64,000 nt of DNA from Amycolatopsis acidicola (GCF_007713735.2 NZ_VMNW02000006.1:117847-181846); one strand, 5' to 3'; shown: positions 34,818 through 43,289, counted from the stretch's first letter. Notes: generated by a model not told the origin, from the sequence alone. Numbers and translations: made by a program.

Positions 34818-35786
34818 GTGCGAGACGTATGCGTGATCGGACTCGGGTTGATCGGCGGCTCGTTGCTGCGCGCCGCCGCGGCGGTCGGCCGGGAGGTGTG
34901 GGGCGCGACGGAGTCGGAGGCCGATGCCGCCGCGGCCGCCGCCGACGGTTTCGACACCACCACCGACCTCGGCTCCGCGCTGCGAAAAGCCGCGGAGCGG
35001 GACGCGATGGTGGTGCTCGCGGTGCCTCTCACCGCGCTCGACGAGGTGGTGCGCAAGGTCGGTCAGCACGCCCCGAACTGCCTGCTGACCGACGTGACGA
35101 GCGTGAAGTCGGCCGTGCGGGCGTCCGTCCTCGCCTTCGCGCCCGAGACGCGCTTCGTCGGCGGGCACCCGATGGCGGGCACGGCCGAATCCGGCTGGCG
35201 CGCGGGTAACTCAGCGCTGTTCGGCGGCGCCGCGTGGGTGGTCTGCGTCGAGGACGACACCGATCTGGACGCCTGGGCGGAGGTGGCGAGGCTGGCGCTC
35301 GACGTCGGCGCCCACGTGGTGCCGCTCGGGTCGGAAGCGCACGATGAGGCCGTCGCCCGGATCTCCCACCTGCCGCACCTGCTCGCCGCGGTGCTGGCGA
35401 CCGTGGGGGCGCAGGGCGGGCCGCTGGCGATGGCGCTGGCCGCGGGCTCCTACACGGACGGGACGCGGGTGGCGGGCACGCGGCCGGAGCTGGTGCGCGC
35501 GATGACCGAGGGCAACCGGGACGCGCTGCTGCCGGTGCTGGACGAGGCGCTCGGCAGGCTCGGCGCGATGCGCGGCTCGCTCGCCTCGACCGGCGGGCTC
35601 GCCGCGACCATCACCGCAGGTCACGAGGGTATGCAAGCGTTTGCGCAGGCCCGTGAGGCGACGCCGGCCGGGGTCCGCGTGAACCTGGACGCGCCGGACG
35701 CCCGCGACGGGTTGCGCGGGCTGGGCGAGCGAGGTGGCCGCATCACTTCGATCGCCGACGACACCGCCATCGGCGAGGTGGCGTAG
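34818..35786 (+). CDS. tyrA: prephenate dehydrogenase
   Basis: A GTG start gives 322 aa. The NAD-binding motif VIGLGLIGGSLLRA is at the N terminus, LTDVTSVKSAV and GGHPMAGTAESG carry substrate-binding residues, and SHLPHLLAAVLA lies in the helical C-terminal domain. The enzyme oxidises prephenate (or arogenate) in tyrosine synthesis. tyrA next to tadA is a frequent actinobacterial arrangement. Confidence 0.92.
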   Translation: MRDVCVIGLGLIGGSLLRAAAAVGREVWGATESEADAAAAAADGFDTTTDLGSALRKAAERDAMVVLAVPLTALDEVVRKVGQHAPNCLLTDVTSVKSAVRASVLAFAPETRFVGGHPMAGTAESGWRAGNSALFGGAAWVVCVEDDTDLDAWAEVARLALDVGAHVVPLGSEAHDEAVARISHLPHLLAAVLATVGAQGGPLAMALAAGSYTDGTRVAGTRPELVRAMTEGNRDALLPVLDEALGRLGAMRGSLASTGGLAATITAGHEGMQAFAQAREATPAGVRVNLDAPDARDGLRGLGERGGRITSIADDTAIGEVA

Positions 35787-35794
35787 GCGCGGGC

Positions 35795-35998
35795 CTACTT
35801 CGGGCCGGGGTCGTCGCCCTGGTTCTTGTGCAGGAAGTCCTTGGCCTTCGTGCTCATGTTGTCGATCTTCTCGGAGTGCTGGCCGAACTTCGACTTCGCG
35901 AACCCGCTCGCCTTGTCGATGCCCTGCTCGATCTTCTCCGCGTTCTGGCCCAGCGCGTCCTGCGCCTTCTTCTTCATTTCGTCGAAGTTGATGCCCAT
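35795..35998 (-). CDS. MT0933/Rv0909-type antitoxin
   Basis: The 67-aa Lys-rich helical protein (MGINFDEMKKKAQDALGQNA, then EKIEQGIDKASGFAKSKFG) matches the small antitoxin family named after M. tuberculosis MT0933/Rv0909. It is divergent from, and 54 bp away from, an SRPBCC gene, the fold of the Rv0910 toxin. Antitoxin activity here is inference from this pairing. Confidence 0.8.
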   Translation of the reverse strand: MGINFDEMKKKAQDALGQNAEKIEQGIDKASGFAKSKFGQHSEKIDNMSTKAKDFLHKNQGDDPGPK

Positions 35999-36052
35999 GC
36001 GACCATCACACCCCAAAGTCTCCCGGAGTGCACCACGAGCGAAAGGGCCGCG

Positions 36053-36508
36053 ATGCCGGACACGTTCACCTTCGAAGTCGTCCGCACCAGCAGCGCCGCG
36101 CCGGCGAAGCTGTTCCAGCTCGAAGTGGACGGGGCGCGTTGGTCCGACTGGGCGAAACCGCTGATCGTGCAGAGCGGCTGGGAACGGTGGGCCGACCCGG
36201 TCGGCGGCGTCGGCGCGATCCGGCGCGTCGGCCTGTTCCCGATGCTGATGTTCGAGGAGACGCTGGAGTACGAACAGGACCGGCGGCACGTCTACACCTT
36301 CGCCCGCAACGGCCCGGTCAAGGACTACCGCGCCGAGGTCCTGTTCACCCCGGCCGCGGACGGCGGCACCGAACTGCGCTGGCGCGGCTCGTTCGAGGAG
36401 AAGTTCCCCGGCAGCGGGCCGGTCGTGCAGAAGCTCCTCCGCACGGCGATCGTGTTCCTCGCCGGGCGGCTGGTGCGCGCGGCTGAGTCCGAAAGGGACG
36501 GTCGCTAA
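36053..36508 (+). CDS. SRPBCC-family protein, Rv0910-toxin-like
   Basis: From the ATG at 36,053 (GAAAGGG upstream) the product is 151 aa with the START/SRPBCC pattern: FEVVRTSSAAPAKLFQLEVD, then DWAKPLIVQSGWERW, and a C-terminal helix (VQKLLRTAIVFLAGRLV). The fold binds hydrophobic ligands. Rv0910, the toxin partner of Rv0909, has this fold and similar length. The stop overlaps the convergent CHAT gene by 4 bases. Confidence 0.8.
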   Translation: MPDTFTFEVVRTSSAAPAKLFQLEVDGARWSDWAKPLIVQSGWERWADPVGGVGAIRRVGLFPMLMFEETLEYEQDRRHVYTFARNGPVKDYRAEVLFTPAADGGTELRWRGSFEEKFPGSGPVVQKLLRTAIVFLAGRLVRAAESERDGR

Positions 36509-39081
36509 CCCGCGCCGAGGCACAGGAACGGGCGCCGGAGCGGGTCGACCGCAGTGGCTTCGGCGAGGGCCAGCGCGGGCGAGACGCCGGAAGCCAGCCT
36601 GCGGTGCAGGTCGGTCATCGCGTCGGCGGCCGCGCTGTCGCCGACGCGGGCGATGGCACCGACGACGGCGCGTGAGCCACTGGCAAGCAGTGCGCCCGCG
36701 AAACCGAGGGCTTCCTCGCCGGGCCGGATGTGGCTCATCGCGAGTTCGCAGGCGGCCAGCACAACCCGCTCCGGCGGGCGCTCCAGGCGCGCGGTCTCGT
36801 GCGCGAACAGCGGGCCGTCGACGAGGTCGAGCCGGGAGAACAGGGCGTTCGCGGGTTCGTGCGCGCCGTGCGCGACCAGGTGCGCGAGGCCGGAACCGTC
36901 GAGCGCCTCCAGCACCGCGCCGCTCGTCGCGCCCTGCCCGTCGACCAGGGTCGCCTTCGGGTACACCGACCGCAGCTCCCGCACCTCGCCGATCGCGCCG
37001 GGTACGCCGGGACCGCCGACGAGCACGACGGGATCCGGGCGGCTGCGTTCCGCCGCGGTCCGCCACGCCGTGGCCGACGGGGCGATGGAAAGCGGGCGCC
37101 CACGGAGGCTCGGCAACGCGGCCCAGGGCAGGGCGTACAACTCGCCGAACGGAACGATCACCAGCTCGCGATCGCCGATCGCGTCGGCGAGCGGGCCGAT
37201 CAGGAGTTCGTCAAGCAGCTTCGCGCGCTTCTCCGCCGACGTCGTGACCGCGGCGACGAGCGGAGCGGCGAGTTGGTCCGGCGCAAGCACATTGAGGTCG
37301 GCGTGCAGCTGCTTGGTGATCTCGACGGTCTCCCCGAGCGGCCCGAGCCGCAGCAGCCGGAACCGGCCGTCCCGCACCACCACGGCCCACACCGCGTCCT
37401 CGTGCCCGACGAGGCTCACCAGTACCCGATCACCCAGGTGTTCGGCCACGTCCTCGGGCGCGGACACCGGCCGCGGCCTGCCCCACGGGCTCGTGTACCA
37501 CCCCAGCCGGCCCGCTTCCCGTTGCAGCTCGCGGTATCGCGCCTCGAGCGCGGCGACCGGTTTGCCCGCCAGCCGATCCTGCTGCGCCGCGCGCTGCAGG
37601 TGCCGCATCTCGGTGATCAGCCGCGCCAGCACGGGATCCGCGATCGCCGGGAGCGGCTCGTAGCGGTACACCTGCGCGCGAGTTCGTTCCTGCCAAACGA
37701 AAAGCCGTCGCGCGCCCGCGTGCCCGCGAGCACGCTCCAGCACGAGACCGGACGCGAGCCTGCCCAGTTCCTGGCCGTGCACCGCCGTGCCACACACCAG
37801 GTCCAGCCCGCCCATGCGATCGCGCACCAGGCTCAGCTCGGCGAACCCGGCCCGCGCCTGCGCGAGCGCTGAACGCGAGTTTCCCTTCGCCACAGCCAAT
37901 TCCGCATGACACAGCCGGCGCAGCATCACGTGGTCGACCGGCGTGGTCTGGCGTGGCTTCGGGACGTGCGCGAGCAACTCCTCGGCCTCGTCCACCGCGT
38001 CACGCCGCAAAAGCAGCCGCACGGCGAGTAAACGCGCGACGGCCGCCTCGTCCCGCAGACCGAGTTCACCCAGCCGGGTGGCGTGGTCGACGAGCTGACC
38101 CGGCAGCTTCTTCGGCGGGCGGCGGCCGTCGTCCAACGCCTCCGTGGCGTCGGCGCGCAGCCGCGCCAGTGCCGCGACCTCGGCCCATCTTTCGTTGCTG
38201 CGCCTGAGAAAATGTCGCCGCGCGGACGTCGCGAACTGGCGCGCCAGCGCGTAGTCGCCGTCCAGGATCGCCGCACCGGCGCCGGTCACCTGCGCCTCGG
38301 CGTAGTCCTGCATCACCCTGTTCTTCTTCAGCCCGGGAAGAGCTTCCTCGAGATGCCGCGCCGCTTCCTCGGCGAGCCCGGCCGTCAGCAGCGCCCGCGC
38401 CTGGTCCATCCGGAGCCGTGGCAGCGAACCCGGCCCGGCTTCGGTCAGCAGCCGCGCGGCCTGCTCGTACTGATCGAGCGCGGCGGGGATATCGCCGACG
38501 AGCTGCGCCCTGTCACCGAGGTTGTGTCGGACTTTTCCTTCCAGCCGCCGGTTTCCGTGCCGGATGGCGAGTTCGAGGCACCGGTTGAGGTCGACGAGCG
38601 CGGCATCCGGTTTGCTCACCGCGAGGTTGACGTACGCCCGGTTCATCAAGTTGTTGGCGAACAACAGCCAATCGTCCGGGGCCTCCTGCTCCAGCACCGG
38701 CAGCGCGGCGTCGAACTGTGCCAGCGACTCGGTGAGCCTGCCGACCCGGAACAACATCAGCGCGTGCTGCAGCCCGGCGATCGCTTCCATCGTGGCGCGC
38801 CGCGAATTCTCCGGCAGACGGCGAAGGTGGGCGCGCGCGGCTTCGAGGTGGACGAGACCCGCCTTCATCGAAGTGGTCTCTACCTCTGCCGACGCGAGGC
38901 TGATCAGGATCCGCGCGCGGAGCTCCAGCCAGTCCTCGTCGGCGGTCCCGTCCGCGTCGAGCTGCTTGAGCGCACCGGTGAACAGCCGCGCGGCCTGCGC
39001 TGGGCCGTGGTCGGCCGCGGCGGCGCGGCCACGCTGGTACAGCCGGCCCGCGGCCGCGAGCACACGTTGCTGGCGGGACAC
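36505..39081 (-). CDS. TPR-CHAT caspase-like protease
   Basis: A GTG start gives 858 aa. About 450 N-terminal residues are helical TPR-like repeats (ARLFTGALKQLDADGTADED, ALDQYEQAARLLTEAG, ARHLEEALPGLKK). The C-terminal CHAT domain (about 560-858) has the catalytic dyad in LVAHGAHE (His738) and VLAACELA (Cys778), so it should be an active cysteine protease. TPR-CHAT proteins are executioners in several bacterial systems, including the Craspase effector that acts on a sigma-factor regulator. Here the gene follows, on the same strand, a sigma factor and a 160-aa protein. Confidence 0.9.
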   Translation of the reverse strand: MSRQQRVLAAAGRLYQRGRAAAADHGPAQAARLFTGALKQLDADGTADEDWLELRARILISLASAEVETTSMKAGLVHLEAARAHLRRLPENSRRATMEAIAGLQHALMLFRVGRLTESLAQFDAALPVLEQEAPDDWLLFANNLMNRAYVNLAVSKPDAALVDLNRCLELAIRHGNRRLEGKVRHNLGDRAQLVGDIPAALDQYEQAARLLTEAGPGSLPRLRMDQARALLTAGLAEEAARHLEEALPGLKKNRVMQDYAEAQVTGAGAAILDGDYALARQFATSARRHFLRRSNERWAEVAALARLRADATEALDDGRRPPKKLPGQLVDHATRLGELGLRDEAAVARLLAVRLLLRRDAVDEAEELLAHVPKPRQTTPVDHVMLRRLCHAELAVAKGNSRSALAQARAGFAELSLVRDRMGGLDLVCGTAVHGQELGRLASGLVLERARGHAGARRLFVWQERTRAQVYRYEPLPAIADPVLARLITEMRHLQRAAQQDRLAGKPVAALEARYRELQREAGRLGWYTSPWGRPRPVSAPEDVAEHLGDRVLVSLVGHEDAVWAVVVRDGRFRLLRLGPLGETVEITKQLHADLNVLAPDQLAAPLVAAVTTSAEKRAKLLDELLIGPLADAIGDRELVIVPFGELYALPWAALPSLRGRPLSIAPSATAWRTAAERSRPDPVVLVGGPGVPGAIGEVRELRSVYPKATLVDGQGATSGAVLEALDGSGLAHLVAHGAHEPANALFSRLDLVDGPLFAHETARLERPPERVVLAACELAMSHIRPGEEALGFAGALLASGSRAVVGAIARVGDSAAADAMTDLHRRLASGVSPALALAEATAVDPLRRPFLCLGAG

Positions 39082-39129
39082 AGACCTTATCTGAGCACAC
39101 CCCGCCCGCCGGGCGTACGGCCGGTGACC

Positions 39130-39612
39130 TTAGAGAACGACAGCGGGCGTGACCACCGTGCGGTCGCACCCGGCACCCCCGACGGAGATCACGATCTGGG
39201 TGGTACCGCGCGGAACCTCCTCCAGCACGAACCGGCCGCCCTCGTCGGCCGTGGTCCGCGACGCGCCGTGCTCGGCCACCCTGACCTCCACGCCGTGCAT
39301 CCCGGCCGGCACCAGCCAGCCGTCGATGCGATGGGACCTGCCGGTGCGGGTGAGGTTGATCATCACGGTCAGATCGCTGACGGTGAACGTGATCGTGCCC
39401 TGGTCGACACTGCTGCGAACCCCGGCGAGCTCGTCGTCCCGCACCCAGCGGGCGACTTCGACGTCGAGGTTTTCCAGCTCCAGCGCGAACTGGACGCGTT
39501 CGACCAGTCCCGCTGGCGGCGGGTCGGCCATCGCGATGACCCGGCCCAGTTCGGCGAGCAGCATCTCGTCGTCCGGATGGGCGCCGCCCTCCGGCGCTTC
39601 TGTCTCGTTCAC
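39130..39612 (-). CDS. 160-aa partner between sigma factor and TPR-CHAT
   Basis: A GTG start overlaps the sigma gene stop (GTGA), so it is translated with the sigma factor. Residues 1-65 are acidic and helical (DDEMLLAELGRVIAMADPPP...); residues 75-160 are beta-rich (LTVMINLTRTG, GVEVRVAEHG, GRFVLEEVPRGTTQIVISVG), like a carboxypeptidase-regulatory or Ig-like fold. No membrane helix is present, so it is not a classical membrane anti-sigma factor. Position suggests it regulates the sigma factor, is a CHAT substrate, or both. Confidence 0.78.
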   Translation of the reverse strand: MNETEAPEGGAHPDDEMLLAELGRVIAMADPPPAGLVERVQFALELENLDVEVARWVRDDELAGVRSSVDQGTITFTVSDLTVMINLTRTGRSHRIDGWLVPAGMHGVEVRVAEHGASRTTADEGGRFVLEEVPRGTTQIVISVGGAGCDRTVVTPAVVL

Positions 39613-40214
39613 GCGCTGCCCCCTTCGCTGTTCAGCAGTTCACGCATCGTTTTGAGGCAGCGGCCACGATTGGGTCCGATACTGCCGCGCGGCATCTGGA
39701 GTGTTTCGGCGACGACCCGGTATTCGGCGCGCCCGTCGAGCACCGTGAGCCGCAAGAGGCGCTGGCACCGGGCCGGGAGCTTGCTGAAGGCCGCCCAGAT
39801 CTTGCGGTCGCGCTCGGTGCGCAACACCTCGGCCTCCGGGGCGGGCAGTGTGCTCGGCACGGACTCCGTCATCTCGTCGGTGAGCGGCACCGGCGGCGCC
39901 TTCCGGCCGTTGACGCGCTGCGCCTCGTGCCGCGCCGTGGTGACCAGCCAGCCCGCGAGCGCCTTCGGTTCGCGGAGCTGCTCGAGGTGGCTGAGCAGGG
40001 CGAGCCACACCGTCTGGACCACGTCCTCCGCGCTGTGCGCGTCCAGCCCGTGGCCGCGGGCGACGTTCCACACCAGGGGCGTCAGCTCGCGGACCAAGCG
40101 GTTGAGGCCCTTCTTGTTCCCTTCGCGCGCCGCGTTGAGACAGGCCGCGAACAACTCCGGCCCGCGCAGGCCCTCCCACGGAGGGTCCGCCTCGGCGGTG
40201 TGGACTTCCGTCAC
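39609..40214 (-). CDS. sigma-70-family (ECF-like) RNA polymerase sigma factor
   Basis: The GTG at 40,214 gives 201 aa. Region 2 is FAACLNAAREGNKKGLNRLV, then HSAEDVVQTVWLALLSHL and LAGWLVTTARHEAQR. Region 4 is IWAAFSKLPARCQRLLRLTV followed by YRVVAETLQMPRGSIGPNRG. It lacks regions 1 and 3, so it is ECF-like. It overlaps the 160-aa partner gene and lies 100 bp downstream of the inhibitor gene. No adjacent membrane anti-sigma is encoded, suggesting control by the partner or by proteolysis. Confidence 0.9.
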   Translation of the reverse strand: MTEVHTAEADPPWEGLRGPELFAACLNAAREGNKKGLNRLVRELTPLVWNVARGHGLDAHSAEDVVQTVWLALLSHLEQLREPKALAGWLVTTARHEAQRVNGRKAPPVPLTDEMTESVPSTLPAPEAEVLRTERDRKIWAAFSKLPARCQRLLRLTVLDGRAEYRVVAETLQMPRGSIGPNRGRCLKTMRELLNSEGGSA

Positions 40215-40314
40215 CCCATTCGCCCCCGCTCTCAGACTTCGCTCCTCGTCCGGCGCAGGCAGTATCCCGCTCTCGCCGGAAACAGAGGCGGTCAGCCATC
40301 GCCAGATACCAATG

Positions 40315-40674
40315 TCACCCGTTCGGACCAGCATCCTCACTCGCGGACAGCACGAACGTGACGGAACGGCGCGGTTCCCCCTCCCAGGGCCGCGCCAGTT
40401 CCGCACGCACCAGATGCCGGCCGGCGCCGACGATGTCGAACGCCAGCCGACGTATCCCCCCTGCACCCGGTGGCCGCTCCCCCTGCGCCACCGCCCCCTC
40501 GTGGCCGTCTCCCCGGACGTGTTCGTCCACGACCACCCGGACCGCGTCGGGAAGCTGCCAGCGCCACTGGTAACCGGACATCTTCGCCTCCGGGAGCCGC
40601 AGCTCCACGGTGTCCCCGACACGCACTTCGGCCGTCTCCCCCGCGTCGGCCTGCGCCAGCCGGACCAGTGCCAC
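40315..40674 (-). CDS. chagasin-type (I42) cysteine-peptidase inhibitor
   Basis: A GTG start with a strong GAGGAGG site gives 119 aa. All three inhibitory loops of chagasin are recognisable: KMSGYQW for the NPTTGY loop, GAGG for the middle loop, and LARPWEG for the RPW loop. Such proteins block papain-like C1 peptidases tightly, and one is encoded two genes upstream (41,369-42,517). No signal peptide is visible, so peptidase and inhibitor are probably cytoplasmic together. Confidence 0.88.
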   Translation of the reverse strand: MALVRLAQADAGETAEVRVGDTVELRLPEAKMSGYQWRWQLPDAVRVVVDEHVRGDGHEGAVAQGERPPGAGGIRRLAFDIVGAGRHLVRAELARPWEGEPRRSVTFVLSASEDAGPNG

Positions 40675-40754
40675 TGGATTCCTCCTCTCGCGCCCCGTAG
40701 GGAGGTGGTGGCCGGCGGCCCCCTCGGCTGCCGGCCACCACCAGCTTCATCGCG

Positions 40755-41348
40755 TCAGACCAGCAACTGGTCGATCTGGCCGTAGGCGTCCACGTGGTAC
40801 GACACCGGCAGGCCGTTGACCTTCGCCAGCAGCGCCAGCGCGGTCAGCGGGTTGCGGCCCGACTCCGAACCGGCGAGGCGCTTCCAGCCGTCGCCGCCGA
40901 CGAGGGCCCACACGCCGGGCTGCGCGCTGGTGCTCCAGACGTTCTGGATCACGCGGTTGGCGATCCACCCGTTCGACGTGGCGGGCGTGGTGACGACGCC
41001 GCCGTTGGGCGAGGGCACCGTGCCGTTGGCCGGCGGCGGGGTGTTGGGCTCAAAGTTCCCACCCGGAGGCGGGGTATTGGGCTCGAAATTCCCGCCAGGG
41101 GGCGGAGTGTTGGGCTCGAAGTTGCCCGTCGGCGGAGGCGTGTTCGGCTCGAAATTCCCACCCGGAGGCGGGGTATTGGGCTCGAAATTCCCGCCAGGGG
41201 GCGGAGTGTTGGGCTCGAAGTTGCCCGTCGGCGGAGGCGTGTTCGGCTCGAAATTCCCACCCGGAGGCGGGGTGTTCGGCTCGAAGTTGCCCGTCGGGGT
41301 CATCCCGTCCGGCGCTGGGCCGGTTTCTTCGGTTTCGCTGGTGGTCAT
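40755..41348 (-). CDS. Pro/Asn repeat protein with the peptidase's C-terminal domain
   Basis: The 197-aa product has three parts: a short acidic start (residues 1-18), eight 11-aa repeats of GGNFEPNTPPP or TGNFEPNTPPP (19-106), and a 90-residue C-terminal domain. The last 55 residues (GVWALVGGDGWKRLAG, ALALLAKVNGLPVSYHVD, QIDQLLV) align with the end of the C1 peptidase encoded next door (GGWAYLENLGWTRLSG, LALLADARAGGHPVSPFV, QNDQLLMV). The repeat region should be extended. It may be a substrate, scaffold or decoy of the peptidase. A GGGGAGCG site precedes the ATG. Confidence 0.85.
   Translation of the reverse strand: MTTSETEETGPAPDGMTPTGNFEPNTPPPGGNFEPNTPPPTGNFEPNTPPPGGNFEPNTPPPGGNFEPNTPPPTGNFEPNTPPPGGNFEPNTPPPGGNFEPNTPPPANGTVPSPNGGVVTTPATSNGWIANRVIQNVWSTSAQPGVWALVGGDGWKRLAGSESGRNPLTALALLAKVNGLPVSYHVDAYGQIDQLLV
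41031..41294 (-). repeat. eight in-frame 33-bp tandem repeats
   Basis: The repeats encode the NFEPNTPPP units of the neighbouring protein. TG and GG variants alternate as T-G-T-G-G-T-G-G, and a 99-bp block of three units is nearly identical between adjacent copies, showing recent expansion by block duplication. Confidence 0.9.
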
Positions 41349-41368
41349 TGTCGCTCCCCTGCTGAAGG

Positions 41369-42517
41369 TCAGAAGGTGGTTTGGACCATGAGTAACTGGT
41401 CGTTCTGCACGAACGGGCTGACGGGATGCCCTCCCGCCCGCGCGTCGGCGAGCAGCGCGAGTAGCCGTGCGCTGCCCGTCCCCCCAGAGAGCCGGGTCCA
41501 GCCCAGGTTCTCCAAATACGCCCAGCCGCCCGCATCATGCGCGGAGACGGACAGGCCGAGCGTGCGCTGCGCTGGTAGCCACGCACGCAGGGTTGCGCCC
41601 GTACAGCCGAGTGTCGTCGGCCTGGGCTCCGGATAATCCTCGATGAAGGCCTCGCCGTAGGCGATCCGGAAGAATCCCCCCTCGCCCCAGTCGGTGCCCC
41701 ACGAGTTCTTCGCGATCCAGCAGCCCTGGTCGTCGTCCCAGCCGACGATCGCGACGCAGTGTCCCCCACTGCTGTCCTTCGTGGTGCTCCGGTAGACGCC
41801 GCCGGTGTAGTGGAAGAAGTCCTCGTAGACCACTATGCACGCGGTCACCGGCCCGTACCCGTAGATGTGGTGCTTGATCCCCGCCGGGTCCCTGGTCAGG
41901 TCGACCATCTCGGCCGCGTGCGCGACCCGGTTGGGCCAGTCCGGGTTGAGCGCGCCGGCACCGGAGTCCACGTAGGGCCAGTAGTCCTCGAAGGTGACCC
42001 CGGTCGAAACGCAGTCGCCGAGCAGGTCGTCCGGCCAGGCACCACTGGTGCTGGTGTAGTCGCGCTCCTTGGCGTGCCCGAAGAACAGGTGCGCCTCGGA
42101 CAGGTCCAGATCGAGGCCGGCCCGGCGCCGGGTGTAGGCCGCGGTGCCCTCCAACACCGCGACCACCCCGAACGCGGCGCAGGACCCACACTCCCCCTGG
42201 TCCTTCACCGGCGTCGTGTAGTCGCCGTCGCACGTCTTGCGCAGATCGAACGACCTCGGCAACTCCCCCGTCGGCGCGAAGGCCGCCGTGCAGGCCTGGC
42301 CGGCGGTCCCGAGCGCGACCTCGGACATCTGCCCTGGCAAATCCGCCCTGGCATCGACCTCGGCCGCGCTCGGGGCCGGCACCCCCAGCCGCACCGCACG
42401 CGACTCACCCCCCAGCCTGCTCAGCAAGGTCTCCCCCGCTTGCCACGGATCCCCCAGCGTGGCAAGGGAATCGCGCAGTGCCGCGATTTCCTCCTCGCAA
42501 GAGCGATCGGAGCTCAT
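41369..42517 (-). CDS. papain-like C1 cysteine peptidase with unique C-terminal domain
   Basis: From the ATG at 42,517 the protein is 382 aa. An 85-residue prodomain-like start without signal peptide precedes the papain fold. Active-site residues are intact: Gln107 and Cys113 in KDQGECGSCAAFG, His253 in SGGHCVAIVGW and Asn271 in AKNSWGTDWGEGGF; the Trp usually after the Cys is Ala. Residues 310-382 lie beyond the peptidase and are shared with the repeat protein downstream. The gene heads the block with its own chagasin inhibitor, so activity is probably held in check. Confidence 0.92.
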   Translation of the reverse strand: MSSDRSCEEEIAALRDSLATLGDPWQAGETLLSRLGGESRAVRLGVPAPSAAEVDARADLPGQMSEVALGTAGQACTAAFAPTGELPRSFDLRKTCDGDYTTPVKDQGECGSCAAFGVVAVLEGTAAYTRRRAGLDLDLSEAHLFFGHAKERDYTSTSGAWPDDLLGDCVSTGVTFEDYWPYVDSGAGALNPDWPNRVAHAAEMVDLTRDPAGIKHHIYGYGPVTACIVVYEDFFHYTGGVYRSTTKDSSGGHCVAIVGWDDDQGCWIAKNSWGTDWGEGGFFRIAYGEAFIEDYPEPRPTTLGCTGATLRAWLPAQRTLGLSVSAHDAGGWAYLENLGWTRLSGGTGSARLLALLADARAGGHPVSPFVQNDQLLMVQTTF

Positions 42518-42653
42518 GCATCCTCCATAAGGGGGCCTACTCAACCGACGCCACCTAGGACGCGGCGGGGGCGCCCACAGATACACAGCGGCAGAAGTTT
42601 TTTCGTAGCCCCTGGTCGGGCGCGGGCACTTTCACCCGATCGGCCCAACTGAG

Positions 42654-43289
42654 CTAACCCTTCGCCACCGACACCGCCGTCCGGATGAGACTGTCCTCTC
42701 CCGCCGCCCGCAGCAGGAAATCCGCGAGGTCCGCGCGGCCGATGTTGAAGCTGCCCTTGACGTTTCCGCCCACTTTGCTGGCGATTTCCCCACTGTGCGG
42801 CCAGTTCGTGAGCCTCGGCGGCCGGACCACCGTCCACTGCAGACCACTGACCCGCACGCGCTCCTCCATTTCGCGCATGTCGGCGTAACCCTCGCGCAGC
42901 ACGCGGATGAGGATCGGTTTGACGAGCTTGGCGGTGAAGAAGCCGTCACCGTCGGTGTGCATCCCGCTGTTGCTCACGACAAGCAATCGCTGTACACCAG
43001 CCGTTTCCATCGCCTTCATGATGCTGCTCGTGCCGTCGCGGCAGATCACCGTCGGCCCGCGGCCGCGTGGGCCGAGCGCGGAGATCACCGCGTCCCGCCC
43101 CGCGATCGCGGGCACAAGGGCCTGCGGATCGAACACCTCGGCGGTCACCACCTCGAGCCGTTCGCCTGCCGGAACGTCGAGCCGTGCCGGATCCCTTACC
43201 ACGGCGGTGATTTGGTGCCCAGCCGCAAGCCCCTGCCGTACCACCTCGACGCCGGTGCCTCCGCTGGCCCCGAAAACCGTGAGTTTCAT
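42654..43289 (-). CDS. NAD(P)H-binding NmrA/SDR-like protein
   Basis: The ATG at 43,289 has GGAGGG upstream; the product is 211 aa. The Rossmann motif VFGASGGTGVEVVRQGL opens the protein, DAVISALGPRG follows, and SGLQWTVVRPPRLTN is the extended-SDR substrate strand. It may be a quinone or NAD(P)H-sensing reductase. It is divergent from a TetR gene with operator-like palindromes between, so it is the likely regulated target. Confidence 0.88.
   Translation of the reverse strand: MKLTVFGASGGTGVEVVRQGLAAGHQITAVVRDPARLDVPAGERLEVVTAEVFDPQALVPAIAGRDAVISALGPRGRGPTVICRDGTSSIMKAMETAGVQRLLVVSNSGMHTDGDGFFTAKLVKPILIRVLREGYADMREMEERVRVSGLQWTVVRPPRLTNWPHSGEIASKVGGNVKGSFNIGRADLADFLLRAAGEDSLIRTAVSVAKG

Noticed and set aside
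38083..40785. 900-codon plus-strand open frame
   Set aside because: It is antisense to the TPR-CHAT, sigma factor and inhibitor genes and shows no domain.
41031..41294. Regular 33-bp repeats as a CRISPR array
   Set aside because: Repeats are tandem without spacers, in frame, and encode a Pro/Asn repeat protein.
42636..42660. Minus-strand TTAGCTCAGTTGG looks like a tRNA D arm
   Set aside because: It is at the stop codon of the NAD(P)H-binding gene; no anticodon stem or T arm follows at tRNA spacing.
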